A stretch of DNA of 64,000 nt from Cupriavidus sp. (GCA_031181345.1 JAPSLC010000008.1:62001-126000), one strand, 5' to 3'. Numbered from the stretch's first letter, positions 1 through 9,328 are shown. Program-made: numbers and translations. The notes: generated from the letters alone by a model not told the origin.

Positions 1-381
1 GAGCATGTCCGCATCGACGTGATCGCCGGACGCTTCTCGGAGCGCACGCAGGTCTGGATCGACATCTTCGGCATCCTGCTGTTCCTGCTGCCGATCTCGC
101 TGATCATCCTGTGGCTGTCGATTCCCTACTTCTGGCTGTCCTACGCCGGCCAGGAAATGTCCGGCAATGCCGGCGGCCTGATCCGCTGGCCTGCCAAGTT
201 CCTGATCGTCGCCGGCTTCTTCCTGCTGGTCCTGCAGGGCCTGTCCGAGCTGATCAAGCGCTTCGCCTACCTGAAGGGCGAGCTGCCGTTCGAGGCCTTC
301 CGCAAGCACGGCCACAGCCCCGCGGAAAACGCCGCCGTGCTGGCCGACGGCGGCCGCTCCGGTCCCCCGGCAACCCCGTAA
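1..381 (+). CDS. TRAP transporter small permease (DctQ type), 5' truncated
   Basis: This is the C-terminal part of a DctQ-like small membrane subunit of a TRAP transporter; the start lies before the window. The frame is open from base 1 and reads EHVRIDVIAGRFS, which matches the conserved H-x-R-x-D-V segment of DctQ proteins. Two hydrophobic helices follow (around residues 20-42 and 60-82), then a soluble charged tail. DctQ works with the large DctM permease and a periplasmic receptor in sodium-driven uptake of organic acids. The large subunit starts 12 bases downstream. The receptor gene is not visible and would be expected just outside the window. The substrate cannot be read from this sequence. 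Confidence 0.88.
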   Translation, partial: EHVRIDVIAGRFSERTQVWIDIFGILLFLLPISLIILWLSIPYFWLSYAGQEMSGNAGGLIRWPAKFLIVAGFFLLVLQGLSELIKRFAYLKGELPFEAFRKHGHSPAENAAVLADGGRSGPPATP

Positions 382-393
382 GCGAGGACCGTG

Positions 394-2127
394 ATGACGC
401 AATTCCTGATCGACAACATGGCGCCGATCATGTTCGGCTCGCTGGTGATCTTTCTGCTGTCGGGCTTTCCGATCGCCTTCGCCCTGGCTGCCAACGGTCT
501 GCTGTTCGCCTTCATCGGCATCGAGCTGGGCCTGCTGGCGCCGGAGCTGCTGCAGGCGCTGCCCAGCCGGCTGTTCGGCATCATCGAGAACGACACGCTG
601 CTGGCGATTCCGTTCTTCACCTTCATGGGGCTGATACTGGAGCGGTCCGGCATGGCCGAGGACCTGCTCGATACGATCGGCCAACTGTTCGGCCCGATCC
701 GCGGCGGCCTGGCCTACGCGGTGATCTTCGTCGGCGCGCTGCTCGCAGCGACCACCGGCGTGGTGGCGGCCTCGGTGATCTCGATGGGGCTGATCTCGCT
801 GCCCCTGATGCTCAAGTACAACTACGACAAGCGGCTGGCAACCGGCGTGATCGCCGCCTCGGGCACACTGGCGCAGATCATTCCGCCGTCGCTGGTACTG
901 ATCGTGATGGCCGACCAGCTGGGCCGCTCGGTGGGCGACATGTACAAGGGCGCCTTCATTCCCGGCATGGTGCTGACCGGTCTGTACATGGGCTATGTGC
1001 TGCTGGTATCGCTGATCAAGCCCGCCGCCGCGCCGGCCCTGCCGCTGGAAGCCCGTACGTTCCGCGAGCCGAGCGGCAAGAGCGGCTCGACGTCGGTACT
1101 GGTGCTGGCCGCAATGGCCGTGGCGGTCGGCGTGGTGGTGGACCTGAACTACAACCCTGGCGGCCCGCTGGACGAGCGGCTGGTGGTGTCGATCGGCGCG
1201 GCGATCTCGTTCGCCTTCGTGCTGGCGGTGGTCAACCGCGTGCTCAAGCTCAAACTGCTGTCGCAGATGGCCGAGAAGGTAACCTTCGTGCTGATCCCGC
1301 CGCTGGCGCTGATCTTCCTGGTACTGGGCACGATCTTCATCGGCGTGGCGACGCCGACCGAAGGCGGCGGCATGGGTGCGCTGGGCGCGCTGGTGCTGGC
1401 GCTGATCAAGGGCCGGCTGAATCTCGGCCTGACCCGGCAGGCGATGGAATCGACGCTGAAGCTGTCCGCCTTCGTAATCTTCATCCTGATCGGCGCGCGG
1501 GTGTTCTCGCTGACCTTCTACGGCGTCGATGGCCACCTGTGGGTCGAGCATCTGCTGACGGCGCTGCCGGGCGGCCAGACCGGCTTCCTGATCGCGGTCA
1601 ACATCCTGTTCTTCCTGCTGGCCTTCTTCCTCGATTTCTTCGAGCTGGCCTTCATCCTGGTGCCGCTGGTCGGCCCGGTTGCCGACAAGCTGGGCATCGA
1701 CCTGATCTGGTTCGGCGTGCTGCTGGCGGTCAACATGCAGACCTCGTTCATGCACCCGCCGTTCGGCTTCTCGCTGTTCTACCTGCGCTCGGTCGCGCCG
1801 CGCTCGGTCAAGACCTCGGACATCTACTGGGGTTCGGTGCCCTTCGTGGTGATCCAGCTGATCATGGTGTCGCTGATCATCCTCTTCCCGGGCCTGGTCA
1901 CCACGGACAAGGCGAAGGCGCAGGACCGCAGCATCACGCGCAGCCTGGACATCGACTTGGGCACGACCCCGCAGCCTGCGCCGAGCGCACCGGGCTCGAC
2001 CGGCCCATCGGAGGCGCCCGAAGCGCCGACCCTGCCCGGTGGCGCGCAGCTCGAGACCCCGAGCGCGCCGGCCCAGTCGAACGACAGCGGGCCGGCGGCA
2101 CCGGTGTTCGAGTTCGAGAAGAAGTAA
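394..2127 (+). CDS. TRAP transporter large permease (DctM type)
   Basis: The 577-residue protein is a polytopic inner-membrane permease of the DctM family, which forms the ion-coupled transport channel with DctQ. It has many hydrophobic helices and typical motifs such as the AATTGVVAASVISMG and GTLAQIIPPSLVL segments early on, and ATPTEGGGMGALGAL in the second half. ATG at 394 is preferred over the GTG three bases earlier because GAGGA lies five bases upstream. DctM proteins are often near 430 residues, so this is a long variant: it has an enlarged central loop and a soluble Pro/Ala/Ser-rich tail of roughly 70 residues ending in FEFEKK. It is co-transcribed with the small permease. A strong terminator follows. 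Confidence 0.93.
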   Translation: MTQFLIDNMAPIMFGSLVIFLLSGFPIAFALAANGLLFAFIGIELGLLAPELLQALPSRLFGIIENDTLLAIPFFTFMGLILERSGMAEDLLDTIGQLFGPIRGGLAYAVIFVGALLAATTGVVAASVISMGLISLPLMLKYNYDKRLATGVIAASGTLAQIIPPSLVLIVMADQLGRSVGDMYKGAFIPGMVLTGLYMGYVLLVSLIKPAAAPALPLEARTFREPSGKSGSTSVLVLAAMAVAVGVVVDLNYNPGGPLDERLVVSIGAAISFAFVLAVVNRVLKLKLLSQMAEKVTFVLIPPLALIFLVLGTIFIGVATPTEGGGMGALGALVLALIKGRLNLGLTRQAMESTLKLSAFVIFILIGARVFSLTFYGVDGHLWVEHLLTALPGGQTGFLIAVNILFFLLAFFLDFFELAFILVPLVGPVADKLGIDLIWFGVLLAVNMQTSFMHPPFGFSLFYLRSVAPRSVKTSDIYWGSVPFVVIQLIMVSLIILFPGLVTTDKAKAQDRSITRSLDIDLGTTPQPAPSAPGSTGPSEAPEAPTLPGGAQLETPSAPAQSNDSGPAAPVFEFEKK

Positions 2128-2180
2128 TTCGAGTCGGAAGCGTCTGAGTCGAAATCGCTCGAACGACGGCACCAGGAAAA

Positions 2181-2214
2181 ACGGCCGGCATCACCATGAT
2201 GCCGGCCGTTTTTT
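2181..2214. terminator. Bidirectional intrinsic terminator
   Basis: A perfect 13-bp stem (ACGGCCGGCATCA paired with TGATGCCGGCCGT) with a three-base loop is followed by a T run on the plus strand. A run of A precedes it, giving a U-tract on the minus strand too. It lies between the convergent TRAP permease and decarboxylase genes, so it should end both transcripts. Confidence 0.92.
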
Positions 2215-2233
2215 GTTTCCCGCAGCGTCGCCG

Positions 2234-4507
2234 TCAAGCCGTCGTGTGCTTCACGCAATCGACGAAATAGACCCGCTTGCCGTCGATCTCCTCGGCCACC
2301 AGGCCGTGGATATCGGTCTCGAAGCCCGGGAACAGCTGGTTGAACTCGCGCGCGAACTTCAGGTACTGGACGATGGTCCGGTTGAAGCGCTCGCCCGGGA
2401 TCAGCAGCGGAATGCCCGGCGGGTACGGCGTCAGCAGGATCGCGGTGACGCGGCCCTCCAGATCGTCGACCGGCACCCGCTCGATCTCGCGGTGCGCCAT
2501 CATCGCCCAGGCATCTGACGGCTTCATCGCCGGCTCCATGTCCGACAGATACATCTCGGTGGTCACGCGCGCGACGTCGTTGGCCTTGTAGACGCTATGG
2601 ATCGCGTCGCACAGGTCGCGCAGACCCATCCGCTCGTACTGCGGGAAGCGCGCGACGAACTCCGGCAGCACGCGCCACAGCGGCTGGTTCTGGTCGTAGT
2701 CGTCCTTGAACTGCTGCAGCTCGGTCACCAGCGAGTTCCAGCGGCCCTTGGTGATGCCGATGGTGAACATGATGAAGAACGAGTACAGGCCCGTCTTCTC
2801 GATGATGATGCCGTGCTCGGCCAGGTACTTGGTGACGATCGCCGCCGGAATGCCGCGCTCGCTGAACTCGCCGTCGACGTCCAGCCCCGGCGTGATGATG
2901 GTGGCCTTGATCGGGTCGAGCAGGTTGAAGCCGTCGGCCAGGTCGCCAAAGCCGTGCCAGCGGTCGTTGGCCTTCAGCATCCAGTCCTCGCGGTCGCCGA
3001 TGCCGTCCTCGTTCAGGTCTTCCGGCCCCCACACCTTGAACCACCAGTCGCCGTTGTTGCCGGCGTCGTAGTCGCCCTCGACCTTGCGCATCGCGCGGCG
3101 GAAGTCCAGCGCCTCCTGGATGCTCTCCTCGACCAGCGCGGTACCGCCCGGCGCTTCCATCATCGCCGCGGCCACATCGCACGAAGCGATGATCGAATAC
3201 TGCGGGCTGGTCGACGTATGCATCAGGTACGCCTCGTTGAAGCGGTACCGGTCCAGCTGGCGCGTCTCCGAGTCCTGCACGAGGATCTGCGAGGCCTGCG
3301 ACAGCCCCGCCAGCAGCTTGTGGGTCGACTGCGTGGCGAACACCAGCGCGTCCTTGCTGCGCGGGCGATCGCGCCCGATCGCGTGCATGTTGCGATAGAA
3401 GTCGTGGAAGGCCGCGTGCGGCAGCCAGGCCTCGTCGAAATGCAGCGTGTCGATCTCGGCCGCCAGCATCTCCTTGATCTGCTCGGCGTTGTACAGCACG
3501 CCGTCGTAGGTGCCCTGCGTGATCGTCAGGATGCGCGGCTTCTGGTTCTTCGCCTGGCTGGCGAACGGATGCGCGGCGATCTTGCGGCGGATGGTCTCCG
3601 GGTCGAACTCGCTCTTCGGGATCGGGCCGATGATGCCGTAGTGGTTGCGCGTCGGCATCAGGAACACCGGGATTGCGCCGGTCATCATGATCGCGTGCAG
3701 GATCGACTTGTGGCAGTTGCGGTCGACCACCACGATGTCGCCGGGTGCCACGTTGGCGTGCCAGACCATCTTGTTCGAGGTCGAGGTGCCGTTGGTGACG
3801 AAGAACATGTGGTCGGAGTTGAAGATCCGCGCCGCATTGCGCTCGGATGCCGCCACCGGCCCGGTATGGTCGAGCAGCTGGCCCAGTTCATCGACCGCGT
3901 TGCAGACGTCGGCGCGCAGCATGTTCTCGCCGAAGAACTGGTGGAACACCTGGCCGACCGGGCTCTTCAGGAAGGCGACGCCGCCCGAGTGGCCCGGGCA
4001 GTGCCACGAGTACGAGCTGTCCTGCGCGTAGTCGATCAGCGCCTTGAAGAACGGCGGCGCCAGCGATTCCAGATAGACCTTGGCTTCGCGGATGATATGC
4101 CGGGCCACGAACTCGGGCGTGTCCTCGAACATGTGGATGAAGCCGTGCAGCTCGCGCAGGATATCGTTCGGGATATGGCGCGAGGTACGGGTCTCGCCGT
4201 ACAGGAAGATCGGCAGATTGGCGTTGCGGCGGCGCACCTCCGTGACGAAGGCGCGCAGCTTCTCGATCGCCGCCGCTTCCGGTTCGTCGGTGCCGCTGGC
4301 GAACTCGTCGTCATCGATCGACACGATGAAGGTCGAGGCGCGGCTGGACTGCTGCGCGAACGAGGTCAGGTCGCCATAGCTGGTCAGGCCCATCACCTCC
4401 ATGCCCTCGGCCTCGATGGCCTGGGCCAGCGCACGGATGCCCGAGCCGGAGATGTTCTCGGAGCGGAAGTCTTCATCGATGATGATGACGGGGAAGCGGA
4501 ATTTCAT
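2234..4507 (-). CDS. Ornithine/lysine/arginine decarboxylase, class I, PLP-dependent
   Basis: The 757-residue protein is a bacterial class-I basic amino acid decarboxylase. These enzymes convert lysine, ornithine or arginine to the diamine or agmatine and CO2, often for acid resistance or polyamine supply. An N-terminal wing (response-regulator-like) domain covers about residues 1-130. The PLP fold carries HCPGHSGG near 169, DEAW near 358 and the Schiff-base lysine in STHK (K397). The length fits the AdiA/CadA/SpeC group (about 710-757). Substrate cannot be decided by eye; the length is nearest to biodegradative arginine decarboxylase. It is a single gene with no antiporter beside it. GGAAAGGAG-like purine sequence lies a little upstream of the ATG. 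Confidence 0.93.
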   Translation of the reverse strand: MKFRFPVIIIDEDFRSENISGSGIRALAQAIEAEGMEVMGLTSYGDLTSFAQQSSRASTFIVSIDDDEFASGTDEPEAAAIEKLRAFVTEVRRRNANLPIFLYGETRTSRHIPNDILRELHGFIHMFEDTPEFVARHIIREAKVYLESLAPPFFKALIDYAQDSSYSWHCPGHSGGVAFLKSPVGQVFHQFFGENMLRADVCNAVDELGQLLDHTGPVAASERNAARIFNSDHMFFVTNGTSTSNKMVWHANVAPGDIVVVDRNCHKSILHAIMMTGAIPVFLMPTRNHYGIIGPIPKSEFDPETIRRKIAAHPFASQAKNQKPRILTITQGTYDGVLYNAEQIKEMLAAEIDTLHFDEAWLPHAAFHDFYRNMHAIGRDRPRSKDALVFATQSTHKLLAGLSQASQILVQDSETRQLDRYRFNEAYLMHTSTSPQYSIIASCDVAAAMMEAPGGTALVEESIQEALDFRRAMRKVEGDYDAGNNGDWWFKVWGPEDLNEDGIGDREDWMLKANDRWHGFGDLADGFNLLDPIKATIITPGLDVDGEFSERGIPAAIVTKYLAEHGIIIEKTGLYSFFIMFTIGITKGRWNSLVTELQQFKDDYDQNQPLWRVLPEFVARFPQYERMGLRDLCDAIHSVYKANDVARVTTEMYLSDMEPAMKPSDAWAMMAHREIERVPVDDLEGRVTAILLTPYPPGIPLLIPGERFNRTIVQYLKFAREFNQLFPGFETDIHGLVAEEIDGKRVYFVDCVKHTTA

Positions 4508-4547
4508 CGGGCGTCCTCGCGGAAAGGAGAGAGAGGCAAAAGGACTT

Positions 4548-4589
4548 GAGCCACATGGCCGCGTTCAGGCGCGCGGCGGCATGTGGCTC
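4548..4589 (-). terminator. Possible terminator downstream of dcd
   Basis: Ten-base inverted repeats GAGCCACATG and CATGTGGCTC are separated by 22 bases and lie between dcd and the decarboxylase gene. Read on the minus strand, the hairpin is followed by a short T-rich stretch (TCCTTTTG). It may end the dcd transcript or act in the decarboxylase leader. The T-tract is weak. Confidence 0.4.
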
Positions 4590-4683
4590 GGATATTCATG
4601 CGGAGCGGTCGGGCCGCTCCGTCGGTCGTCGGCAATCGGGGCGCGGTGCGTTCCCGGGGCCATTGGCCCGCATTGTAGGGCAA

Positions 4684-5250
<567 letters not shown>

Positions 5251-5361
5251 AAGGTAGCGGTGAACGGGAAGAAGCGCCGCGAAGTGGAACGCCGCAACGG
5301 ACGGCATGGCGCGCAATGGGCCGCATTGTACAACCTTTGCCGTCTCTGCCCTCTCCCGCAT

Positions 5362-5493
5362 CCCCTCTCCCGCAAGCGGGCGAGGGGAATCGGTTTGCCG
5401 GTTCCGTGGGCTCGCTTCCCTTCCCGAGCGGGAGATAGGTTTGCTTCCGGCGATGCGCTGGTTTGCTCCCCTCTCCCGCTTGCGGGAGAGGGG
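5362..5493. repeat. Bipartite palindromic repeat, copy A
   Basis: Two GC-rich palindromes of the same family flank an 80-base spacer. The first is CCCCTCTCCCGC-AA-GCGGGCGAGGGG with one mismatch. The second is a perfect 12-bp stem, CCCCTCTCCCGC-TT-GCGGGAGAGGGG, followed by CCGGGGAGAG. The same arrangement occurs at 13634-13768, and a single hairpin of the family sits at 50452-50476. It lies between dcd and fdhD, outside genes. It resembles REP-like dispersed palindromes; origin unknown. Confidence 0.75.
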
Positions 5494-5524
5494 CCGGGGA
5501 GAGAGTTAGCGGCGCCCGATGGGC

Positions 5525-6355
5525 TTACGCCACCGCGGCCTGCGGCTCGCTGTGGCGGAAGCGCTGGCGGCCGGTATAGAGCAGGAAATGCTTGCCGGTG
5601 CAGCGCGCGAACAGCGTCATGTTGACGCGCTTTGCCATCTGGTAGCCCATCTGCGTGACGCCCGAGCGCGACAACAGGAAGGGGATGCCCATCTGCGCGC
5701 CCTTGATGACCATCTCCGAGGTCAGGCGGCCGGTGGTGTAGAACACCTTGTCGGCGCCATCCATCCCCTCCAGCCACATCCGTCCGGCGATCGCGTCGAC
5801 CGCATTGTGGCGGCCCACGTCCTCGATGAACATCAGCAGCTCGCGGCCCTGGAACAGCGCGCAGCCATGCACGGAGCCGGCCTGCTTGTAGACCGACTGC
5901 TGCAGCCGGATCGTGTCGATGATGCTGTACAGGGTCTGCTGGTCCAGCACTGCGTCGTCGGGCAGCCGGATCTGGTCGACCTCGTCGAGCAGCGAGCCGA
6001 ATACCGTGCCCTGGCCGCAGCCGGTGGTGACGATCTTGCGGGCGGTACGCTCCTCGATGCGGTCGACGCCGCCGCGCGTGGTTACCGCGGCGGATTCTGT
6101 CTCCCAATCGACCTGGATCGCGGCGATGTCCTCGATCGACTCGACCAGCCGCTGGTTGCGCAGATAGCCGAGCACCAGCGCCTCGGGGGCGCCGCCCAGC
6201 GTCATCAGCGTGACCAGCTCGCGCTTGTCCAGATAGACGGTCAGTGGCCGCTCGCCGGGCAGGAAGGCGGAGCGCACGCGGCCCTGCTCGTCGACAACCT
6301 CGACCTCCTCGATCAGCGGGACGGCGGCTTGGCTCAGTTGGGGACGCAGGGACAT
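5525..6355 (-). CDS. fdhD: Formate dehydrogenase accessory sulfurtransferase FdhD
   Basis: The 276-residue protein belongs to the FdhD family, which passes sulfur from the cysteine desulfurase to the molybdenum cofactor of formate dehydrogenase. Family segments include EALVLGYLRNQRLVES, the glycine-rich KIVTTGCGQGTVFG and VGRHNAVDAIAG, and FYTTGRLTSEMVIKGAQMG. In E. coli FdhD two cysteines form a CXXC motif important for sulfur transfer. Here only the first is present (C113 in CGQG); the second is Gly116. It is the last gene of the minus-strand FDH block, about 95 bases after sodC, so it probably matures the FDH encoded upstream. Confidence 0.95.
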   Translation of the reverse strand: MSLRPQLSQAAVPLIEEVEVVDEQGRVRSAFLPGERPLTVYLDKRELVTLMTLGGAPEALVLGYLRNQRLVESIEDIAAIQVDWETESAAVTTRGGVDRIEERTARKIVTTGCGQGTVFGSLLDEVDQIRLPDDAVLDQQTLYSIIDTIRLQQSVYKQAGSVHGCALFQGRELLMFIEDVGRHNAVDAIAGRMWLEGMDGADKVFYTTGRLTSEMVIKGAQMGIPFLLSRSGVTQMGYQMAKRVNMTLFARCTGKHFLLYTGRQRFRHSEPQAAVA

Positions 6356-6449
6356 GGATTAAGCGAAATCGAGAAACATCGAGGCGAGCCGGCGCGATGG
6401 CGAGCCCGCCCGGTCAGCCAGGGCGAGGCTGCGGCGCCGGCCGCGCCGG

Positions 6450-6995
6450 TCAGGACTTGACCACCACGCCGCAGGCGATGCGGCCGCCCGAATTGCCGGT
6501 GGGCTGGGTCTTGTAGTCGTCGGGGTCCTTGTGCACGACCACCGCGCGGCCGACCACGCTGTTCGCGCCGGGCGCGACGGTCATGCTGGTCAGCTGGAAG
6601 CTTGCCCGCGCGCGGCCATTGGCGTCGGCCGTCAGGTTCGGCATGTCGCCGACATGATGGTCCGGCGTATTGACGGAGCCGTGCGGCTTTCCGGTCGGGT
6701 TGAAATGGCCGCCGGCGCTCATCGCATCGGGGGCCGAGCAGTCGCCCTTCTCGTGGACGTGAAAGCCATGCACCGAATTCGGCGGCAGGCCGGTCACGTC
6801 GGCCAGCACCATCACATGATCGCCATGCTGGGTGAAGGTCACGGTGCCCTGGGTATTGGTGCCGCTCTTGGCGGTCAGCGGCGCCACGGCTCGCTCGGCC
6901 GTCGCACCGCCGCCCATCATCTCCCCGATGGGTCCCGTCTGCGAACACGCTGCCAGCGCGCCGCTTGCCACCAGACCGAAAAGAATACGCTTCAT
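6450..6995 (-). CDS. sodC: Copper/zinc superoxide dismutase, lipoprotein
   Basis: This 181-residue periplasmic Cu/Zn superoxide dismutase converts superoxide to oxygen and hydrogen peroxide. The metal-site motifs are visible: HGFHVHEKGDC, GGHFNP, the HKDPDDYKTQPTGNSGGR active-site loop and the final disulfide cysteine in IACGVV. The N-terminus MKRILFGLVASGALAAC is a lipoprotein signal with Cys17 as the lipidation site. CAGGAGG about seven bases upstream decides this start over longer reading. It sits between FDH gamma and fdhD in the same direction. Whether it is part of that operon or just inserted there is unclear. Confidence 0.95.
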   Translation of the reverse strand: MKRILFGLVASGALAACSQTGPIGEMMGGGATAERAVAPLTAKSGTNTQGTVTFTQHGDHVMVLADVTGLPPNSVHGFHVHEKGDCSAPDAMSAGGHFNPTGKPHGSVNTPDHHVGDMPNLTADANGRARASFQLTSMTVAPGANSVVGRAVVVHKDPDDYKTQPTGNSGGRIACGVVVKS

Positions 6996-7077
6996 GCCGA
7001 ACCTCCTGTCACGGTGATGTCGAGCATGCATTGTAGCGCTCATCCCGGCCCGGTCTGTACGACCGCGACGGCAGGGC

Positions 7078-8328
7078 TTACGCCTCGCCGGGCGCGGGCC
7101 GGCGTTCCGGCTGGCGGCGCGAAGGCGTGGACCGCTGGGCCGGGATCTTGCCGGACTTGATGTCGTCGTACCAGTGCTCGTGGTGCTCCTTCGCCCAGGC
7201 CTCGTCGACATAGCCGTCGCGCATCGCGCGGTAGGCGCCTTCCATGCCGATCGAGCCCATGTAGATATGGCCGAAGGCCATCGCCATCATCACGATCGCG
7301 GCGATCGAGTGGACGATATGAGCCAGCTGCATCGTGGTGCGGTAGTAGTCCAGTCCCGGCACGATCTTGTCGAGCACGAAGCCCGAGGCCGAGATCAGCA
7401 GGCCCAGGAAGAACACGCCGACCCAGAACCAGCCCTTCTCGCCCGCATTGAAGCGGCCGCTCGGCACATGCTTGCCGCTGGCGATGCCGCCCAGGCTGGT
7501 CAGCCAGCGGATATCGTCGCGCGACGGCAGGTTGTCGCGCACGAAGATCACGAAGCCGACGATCAGCGACAGCGTGAACACCGGGCCGACGATGTTATGG
7601 ACGTTCTTCAGCACATAGGTCAGCCAGCCGAACAGCGTATGGCCCATGATCGGCAGCAGGAAATGCTTGCCGAACAGCATCACGATGCCCGATACCGCCA
7701 GCACCACGAAGGCGATTGCCATGGTCCAGTGGACGATGCGCTCCAGCGGCGTGAAGCGCTCGATCATGCGGCCGGTCGGTTGCGACTTCAGCGGAATGGT
7801 GCCGCGCCAGACGAAGAAGGCCAGGATCACGGCCGGCACCAGTACCAGCAGCCAGCCGCCCCAGACGGTGATCACGCCATTGCGCAACAGCCGCCATTCC
7901 TGGCCGGTACGCAGGATCAGCACGCCGGCTTCCTTGTCGGGCAGGCTGCTGTAGTGGCGCTGGTCCGAATTGATCTCGCGCCAGACCGGCGCGTTGTTGC
8001 CCGGCTGCGTGCGCGTGCGGCTCTGCTGCTCGCGCGCCTCGGCGGCGATGTCGCGCTCCGGCACGTCGAAGATGTTCTGCGAGGCGATGCCCGAGAACGG
8101 CTGCTGCGGACGCAGCGCCGGGTTGTTCGCGTCGGCGTCCGCCGGCGCCGGCGTCGCGGCGGGGCTCTGGCCCTGCGCGGCGGCCTGTGCGGGCGTCTGC
8201 GCCGGCGTGGTCTGCGCGTGCGCCGCGCCGGCGTGCAGCAGCGGGACGGCCAAGGCCAGCGCGCATGCGGCCGTTGCCGCGGCGGCACGGGCCTTGCCGG
8301 CCAGCGCGGTAATCAGCTTGGCGCTCAT
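7078..8328 (-). CDS. fdhC: Formate dehydrogenase gamma subunit, cytochrome b
   Basis: The 416-residue protein is the membrane cytochrome b subunit that takes electrons from the Fe-S beta subunit and reduces quinone. It begins with a signal peptide ending near AGAAHAQ, followed by an Ala/Pro/Gln-rich periplasmic region. After that come a first membrane helix (TVWGGWLLVLVPAVILAFFV) and the FdnI-like four-helix core with haem histidines in RIVHWTMA, MGHTLFGW and AHIVHSIAA. The N-terminal extension is larger than in E. coli FdnI (217 residues), a form common in proteobacterial FDH-O clusters. The start at MSAKL has GGAGGCC just upstream. It follows the small lipoprotein gene by about 60 bases. 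Confidence 0.94.
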   Translation of the reverse strand: MSAKLITALAGKARAAAATAACALALAVPLLHAGAAHAQTTPAQTPAQAAAQGQSPAATPAPADADANNPALRPQQPFSGIASQNIFDVPERDIAAEAREQQSRTRTQPGNNAPVWREINSDQRHYSSLPDKEAGVLILRTGQEWRLLRNGVITVWGGWLLVLVPAVILAFFVWRGTIPLKSQPTGRMIERFTPLERIVHWTMAIAFVVLAVSGIVMLFGKHFLLPIMGHTLFGWLTYVLKNVHNIVGPVFTLSLIVGFVIFVRDNLPSRDDIRWLTSLGGIASGKHVPSGRFNAGEKGWFWVGVFFLGLLISASGFVLDKIVPGLDYYRTTMQLAHIVHSIAAIVMMAMAFGHIYMGSIGMEGAYRAMRDGYVDEAWAKEHHEHWYDDIKSGKIPAQRSTPSRRQPERRPAPGEA

Positions 8329-8389
8329 AGGGCCTCCTTCGGATCGACTGGAAGTCGGCGGCAACGGCGGCCGCCCATGCACGCCCCGC

Positions 8390-8632
8390 TCATTGGACGC
8401 GCGTGTACTCGTTCTGCAGCTGATTGCGCTGGCGGATCTGCTTCTGCCAGCTGGTCTGGTCGCCCTGCGTCCAGCCGGTGGCTACGAATGGATCGCCGGG
8501 CGCGCCCTTCCAGGCCGCAGTGTCGGTCTTCTTCGGGCTAGGCTTGGCGGTTTGCGGCTCCTCGCCGCAGCCCGCCAGCCCGACCAGCGCGGCGGCACTC
8601 GCCGCGATCCACATCAGCTTGTTCATCTTCAT
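8390..8632 (-). CDS. Small lipoprotein in the formate dehydrogenase operon
   Basis: This 80-residue protein has a lipoprotein signal (MKMNKLMWIAASAAALVGLAGC) with Cys22 as predicted lipid attachment site. A short polar, tryptophan- and glutamine-containing mature part follows. The start codon overlaps the FDH beta stop as ATGA, so the two are translationally coupled. I do not recognise a named family. Its place between beta and gamma genes suggests a small accessory of the periplasm-facing enzyme; that role is inferred from position only. Confidence 0.78.
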   Translation of the reverse strand: MKMNKLMWIAASAAALVGLAGCGEEPQTAKPSPKKTDTAAWKGAPGDPFVATGWTQGDQTSWQKQIRQRNQLQNEYTRVQ

Positions 8633-9318
8633 GATGCCTGCCCCGCGGGAGTGGACGGACCGGCCGGCGTCTGCTGGGCCGGAGCCGGGGTGCCAGCCGG
8701 TGCGGCCGGGGCGCGCTGGGCGGCCTGGCCGTTGGTGCCATAGGCGGTGCCCCAGCCGAACACATCGCCGCCGGTGCCGCGCTTGATCACGCGGTTGCGC
8801 AGGATGTCGGCAATCACGTCGCCGTCGCCGCCGAGCAGCGCCTTGGTCGAGCACATCTCGGCGCACAGCGGCAGCTTGCCTTCGGCCAGGCGGTTGCGGC
8901 CGTACTTCTCGAACTCCGCCTCGCTGCCGTTGGCTTCCGGACCGCCCGCGCAGAACGTGCACTTGTCCATCTTGCCGCGCACGCCGAAGGTGCCGGTCGA
9001 CGGGAACTGCGGTGCGCCGAACGGGCATGCATACGAGCAGTAGCCGCAGCCGATGCAGACGTCCTTGTCGTGCAGCACCACGCCGTCGTCGGTGCGGTAG
9101 AAGCAGTCGACCGGACAGACCGCCATGCAGGGCGCGTCCGAGCAATGCATGCAGGCCACCGAGATCGATTTCTCCGCGCCCTGCACGCCGTCGTTGACCG
9201 TCACCACGCGACGTCGGTTGACGCCCCACGGCACCTCGTGCTCGTTCTTGCAAGCGGTGACGCAGCTGTTGCACTCGATGCAGCGCTCGGCGTCACAGAT
9301 GAATTTCATGCGTGCCAT
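8629..9318 (-). CDS. fdhB: Formate dehydrogenase beta subunit, 4Fe-4S ferredoxin type
   Basis: The 229-residue electron-transfer subunit carries four [4Fe-4S] cluster motifs of the FdnH/NrfC/DmsB type. They are CDAERCIECNSCVTAC, CMHCSDAPCMAVCP, CIGCGYCSYACP and CTFC...CAEMCS. It moves electrons from the catalytic alpha subunit to the cytochrome b subunit. Unlike E. coli FdnH it lacks a C-terminal membrane anchor and ends instead in an Ala/Pro/Gln-rich tail. AAGGGG lies just before the ATG. It follows fdhA by 10 bases and overlaps the lipoprotein gene by four. Confidence 0.95.
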   Translation of the reverse strand: MARMKFICDAERCIECNSCVTACKNEHEVPWGVNRRRVVTVNDGVQGAEKSISVACMHCSDAPCMAVCPVDCFYRTDDGVVLHDKDVCIGCGYCSYACPFGAPQFPSTGTFGVRGKMDKCTFCAGGPEANGSEAEFEKYGRNRLAEGKLPLCAEMCSTKALLGGDGDVIADILRNRVIKRGTGGDVFGWGTAYGTNGQAAQRAPAAPAGTPAPAQQTPAGPSTPAGQAS

Positions 9319-9328
9319 TGTGTTCCCC

